Origin: Candidatus Kerfeldbacteria bacterium RIFOXYC2_FULL_38_9
GTDB taxonomy: Bacteria > Patescibacteriota > Patescibacteriia > UBA9570 > XYC2-FULL-38-9
DNA length: 6,741 nucleotides
Reading direction: 5' to 3'
Assembly (NCBI GenBank): GCA_001818355.1
Contig: MHKJ01000029.1
Span: 1 to 6,741, forward strand
Numbering within the stretch: the stretch's first letter is position 1; each line of letters starts with the position of its first letter. The notes under the pieces are model-generated. The model was not told the DNA's origin. It was given only the letters and a program-made list of their open reading frames with translations, and did not search any database. Positions 3,991-6,741 of the stretch are shown one piece after another. A program made the translations under genes and the position numbers.

Positions 3991-6741
3991 TTAAGGAGCG
4001 ACTACTTCCCAAGACTCTCCGCTAATTCCCACCGAACCATAATTATAACACTCGCATTGCGCATTAGGAATACCATCGCAAGCATCCATTAAATCTTGAT
4101 CAATAGTGCTGTAATTATCTGTAGCCGTGCTTAAATATTCCATGCGAGCAAACAAATAGCCTTTTTGCGCATGATCTATATCAGTTGGATCTACTTTCCA
4201 CAGATAAGTGAAAGATTCTTTAGGGCAATAAAAAGTTTTATTAACATCATCCCAACAAGTGCCGGCTTCATCAAAATAAACACCTTCTGCCGGAATATTT
4301 TCACAATCTTTTATGTTATTATTCTCGCCCGTATAGATCCAAGGAGTAAGGCCGGCGTCCCAAGGAGTGGCCAAATCAGCATCAGTGGCATAGAAAATGT
4401 TATAAACATCTTCCGGGATAGACTGTTTTAACACATTACCCAAAGCGCCCTGCCAAGATGGCCACACGCTGGTAGTTAAAGCCTCGGCATAAGAACCAAA
4501 CGCCTGACTTTTCGGTTTGGGATATTTTAAATGCTCATCATAATAATCATCAATCAATCTTTGCAGAGTGCCCATGTCGTTAATTCTTTTGGTATCTCTG
4601 ACTAATTTTTGTTTATCCGAAGCCTCACATTGAGAATAGTCAAGGCCGTTGATATTAAACAATAAATTATCTAAAACTTGAGTTTTAATTTGTTCGATGG
4701 TTTTTTCGTCGTTAAAGGTAAACAAATAAATATTGTCGTATAAAGATGTGCCGATAATATTGCTGGCGGCTACGTAATAAGAAGAACCGTCTTGCACAGC
4801 TTCATATCCGTCCAGCTGGATAGACTGCGGCGAGCCGGGATTGGGAACATTGTATTTGTACCACATAGCCGGACTAAGGTGTTTTTTATTCTCAAAAACC
4901 CGAATGCCAAAAGCCTGTTCTTTGTTGTCTTGGTTAATAAATAAATATTGACGAAAAAATTTATCATTAGCACCACCGGCAACAATAGTGGGCTTATCGT
5001 CTATACCCAAACGCGGCAAAGTATCTCCGGTACAGTAAATTAACCTAAAATTTTGCCTAGTATTATCACCGGAATTTGTATCTTTATATTCCCAAACTTG
5101 ATCTGACGGACAGAAAAAAGTGGAAATAGTCGCCTTGCCTTGATTTTCCGCTGAAATATCCGAGGCCTGCCAATTAGAACCAGACAAAGGCGTAGCAGTG
5201 ACAGTAATAGAAGTATTCTTGCCGTTTTCTGAACCGCTGGTAATAATTTGTTCGTCGGCACTGGCATCGGATTGAACATTGCCCTCAGCATCAACGCTCG
5301 CAGTTGTTGTGGGTAATTCCACCCAAGCCGCATTATCACATCGCTCCTCATCATAATAAGGGCTCCAAACAAACTGCCAACCCATATCCGCAGTCGGTTC
5401 CAACAGTTGATCATCGGCAGATAACATAGAAGCAATAAAGGCGGTGCTGGTGTTAGGCGCATAAAAAGTATAATCGGATGCTCCGGTTTCCTTGCTGGTT
5501 AAAGCGATTTTGGCAGGCTTGCATTGACTGCCGGCAGTGGTAAAGAAAATAGTTTTGGCACCGGTTTTTATTGCCAAACCGGAAGCCAGAGCCACTAAAC
5601 CGCTTTCGTCTGCGGGATTACTTTGGATTTCCAGGCTATATTCGGTATTAACCTGCCAACCGGCTTGCGGTTGAATGATTAAAATTTCCGCTTGATTGCT
5701 ATCTGGCGTAACTGTTACCGGCACCTCAGTTGGGGTAACAATATCTCCCGTATCATTAAAGTTAATTTTTTTAATTTTGATGGCTGAATACTGCGCCATA
5801 GGTTCACTAAATTCAACTTGCACTTTTCTGTTAGGACAAACGGCGGTTTCTCCGTCTTGAATACTCATAGCCACTATGGTTGGTCTTTCGGTGCAACAAT
5901 TTTCTCCCAGATCATTATTATAATAACAACCCTGCTGATTACCACAGGTACTTTCGGCTGTACCTATTGTACAACCGCCGCAAGCATTTTGCGTACAATA
6001 GCCATCAACGCAATAAGAACCTTGAGCGCAATCAGTAACACTGCCGCATTCTATGCCAAAGGCCAAAGCATTGCTTTTACATTGCTCGGTGCCGGTTTTA
6101 ACATAAGAAATACCGCTTGCCTTAATACCTGCCGGCACCCTGCCTTCGGTTTTGGTGTCGCTGTTATATTGATAATCATCAGCTATTACTTCTCCACTTA
6201 AAGAATTAGAGAAAAAATTATTCTGTTTTTCACTGTTAAAACGTCCTCCGTAAAAGGCGACCTTGGTTCCCTGAATGCTACCATCATCAGCGGCGTTTTG
6301 CCCACTGCCCGGATACAAATCACATAACAAAGGAACACCGGTACTGGCTGGCACATTGGCGCCATTGGCACATTGAGCGGTAACGGTAAAATTCACATCG
6401 TTGTCTGCGGTTGTTTGGGAAGCGGCAGTATGCACAGCTATGGCTACAGTTTGGTTCAAGCTTAGATCTTTGGGCACTTCAGCGATAATTTGATTATTAG
6501 ACCAGCCACTTTCACAAGCTAAATTGGCTTTTTGATCGCCAAAAGTAACCGCGCTCGTATCACTGTTGTAAGAACCAAAATAACAACCCATTACCGTTAC
6601 CGGCGAAAGTTGAGGGCCGGAGTTGTAAAAAAGATCGTTAATCACCGGGCTACAAACGTTATTAGTGCATATACTACCAGGACAAGTATTGTCTGCGGTA
6701 CAATCCAAGTCCGTATCACAGGTATTGCATAAATTCGCGGC
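3991..6741 (-). CDS. Large secreted multi-domain surface protein (IPT/TIG, Ig-like, Cys-rich, pilin-like C-terminus), N-terminus outside the window
   Basis: The reading frame is open to the right edge, so the visible 916 residues are the C-terminal part of a longer protein and the signal sequence is not seen. Numbering from the first codon at 6739-6741, the layout is as follows. A Cys-rich knot (5-30) is followed by an IPT/TIG-like beta domain (33-121, with MGCYFGSY and the VTFG strand) and a second similar segment (about 135-201). A Cys-rich region (221-283) precedes an SbsA-type Ig-like domain (286-403, with VQVEFSEPM). Next come a Ser/Thr-rich beta segment (407-545), an unassigned domain (587-701) and a pilin-like C-terminal module (710-916) with RDTKRIND and DDYYDEHLKYP. 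Thirty-three cysteines point to a disulfide-bonded protein outside the cytoplasm. A TTG at 6708 is not taken as the start because coding continues upstream. It precedes two TSP3 membrane genes and is probably co-transcribed with them. Adhesion or surface-fibre function is inference. Confidence 0.88.
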   Translation of the reverse strand, partial: AANLCNTCDTDLDCTADNTCPGSICTNNVCSPVINDLFYNSGPQLSPVTVMGCYFGSYNSDTSAVTFGDQKANLACESGWSNNQIIAEVPKDLSLNQTVAIAVHTAASQTTADNDVNFTVTAQCANGANVPASTGVPLLCDLYPGSGQNAADDGSIQGTKVAFYGGRFNSEKQNNFFSNSLSGEVIADDYQYNSDTKTEGRVPAGIKASGISYVKTGTEQCKSNALAFGIECGSVTDCAQGSYCVDGYCTQNACGGCTIGTAESTCGNQQGCYYNNDLGENCCTERPTIVAMSIQDGETAVCPNRKVQVEFSEPMAQYSAIKIKKINFNDTGDIVTPTEVPVTVTPDSNQAEILIIQPQAGWQVNTEYSLEIQSNPADESGLVALASGLAIKTGAKTIFFTTAGSQCKPAKIALTSKETGASDYTFYAPNTSTAFIASMLSADDQLLEPTADMGWQFVWSPYYDEERCDNAAWVELPTTTASVDAEGNVQSDASADEQIITSGSENGKNTSITVTATPLSGSNWQASDISAENQGKATISTFFCPSDQVWEYKDTNSGDNTRQNFRLIYCTGDTLPRLGIDDKPTIVAGGANDKFFRQYLFINQDNKEQAFGIRVFENKKHLSPAMWYKYNVPNPGSPQSIQLDGYEAVQDGSSYYVAASNIIGTSLYDNIYLFTFNDEKTIEQIKTQVLDNLLFNINGLDYSQCEASDKQKLVRDTKRINDMGTLQRLIDDYYDEHLKYPKPKSQAFGSYAEALTTSVWPSWQGALGNVLKQSIPEDVYNIFYATDADLATPWDAGLTPWIYTGENNNIKDCENIPAEGVYFDEAGTCWDDVNKTFYCPKESFTYLWKVDPTDIDHAQKGYLFARMEYLSTATDNYSTIDQDLMDACDGIPNAQCECYNYGSVGISGESWEVVAP
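4042..4070 (-). promoter_or_regulatory. Possible internal promoter for the two TSP3 genes
   Basis: Inside the 3' end of the large gene, the minus strand reads TGTTATAAT, a perfect extended -10 (TATAAT at 4042-4047). The matching -35 position (4065-4070) holds only TTCCTA, a 3/6 match. Transcription would start near 4035, about 56 bases before the ATG at 3979. The sequence is also explained by the Cys-Tyr-Asn codons it encodes, so this is a weak call. Confidence 0.22.

Noticed and set aside
3980..4012. Earlier ATG at 4012 for the first TSP3 protein, adding 11 residues
   Set aside because: It would overlap the upstream gene by 22 bases. The added residues are an out-of-frame reading of the neighbour's conserved end, and the ATG at 3979 gives a clean polar cytoplasmic start.
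6706..6708. TTG as the start codon of the large surface protein
   Set aside because: The frame stays open for 11 more codons to the window edge and these encode a matching Cys-rich sequence (AANLCNTCDTDLD), so the true start lies outside.

Overview
The window is a compact, entirely minus-strand gene string of moderate-to-low GC. In transcription order (right to left) it holds a very large secreted cysteine-rich surface protein whose N-terminus lies beyond the right edge, two membrane-anchored proteins with calcium-binding TSP3-type repeats, ybeY, dgkA, ftsA and the first codons of ftsZ at the left edge. The combination suggests a member of the Candidate Phyla Radiation (Patescibacteria), perhaps a Falkowbacteria/Kuenenbacteria-like lineage. 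The reasons are the small intergenic gaps, the lack of visible Shine-Dalgarno sequences, the TSP3 membrane proteins ending in a DGYSDGDEV...YNP-type block, and a pilin-like helix of the R-D-x-K-R...YY...YP type. The lineage is an inference from gene style; no marker gene fixes it.

Right part (about 2246-6741), surface module: the large protein combines Cys-rich knots, IPT/TIG-like and SbsA-type Ig-like domains, an unassigned beta-rich domain, and a C-terminal region that resembles the soluble part of a type IV pilin or pseudopilin. It is followed after 11 bases by a 198-residue and after a further 6 bases by a 376-residue type II membrane protein. Both carry EF-hand-like D-x-D-x-D-G loops predicted to lie outside the membrane, and the second also has a PsbP/Mog1-like C-terminal domain. 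These three genes look like one transcription unit for an exported, possibly calcium-dependent envelope structure.

Left part (1-2237), housekeeping module: ybeY (16S rRNA maturation endoribonuclease) begins 8 bases after the surface genes and overlaps dgkA (undecaprenol/diacylglycerol kinase) by 25 bases. ftsA follows behind a well-formed sigma70-type promoter whose -35 box uses the last codons of dgkA. A 113-125 base AT-rich gap then separates ftsA from ftsZ and contains a second good promoter (TTGATA-17-TATAAA) and a weak hairpin plus T8 tract. The division genes can therefore be read independently of the surface genes, although read-through from upstream is possible. FtsA is the actin-like membrane tether of the FtsZ ring, and DgkA recycles or supplies lipid phosphate for wall and membrane synthesis, so the left part serves envelope growth and division.

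No RNA gene, CRISPR array, insertion sequence or integrase is visible. The only non-coding stretches are the ftsA-ftsZ gap and the 47-base dgkA-ftsA gap.
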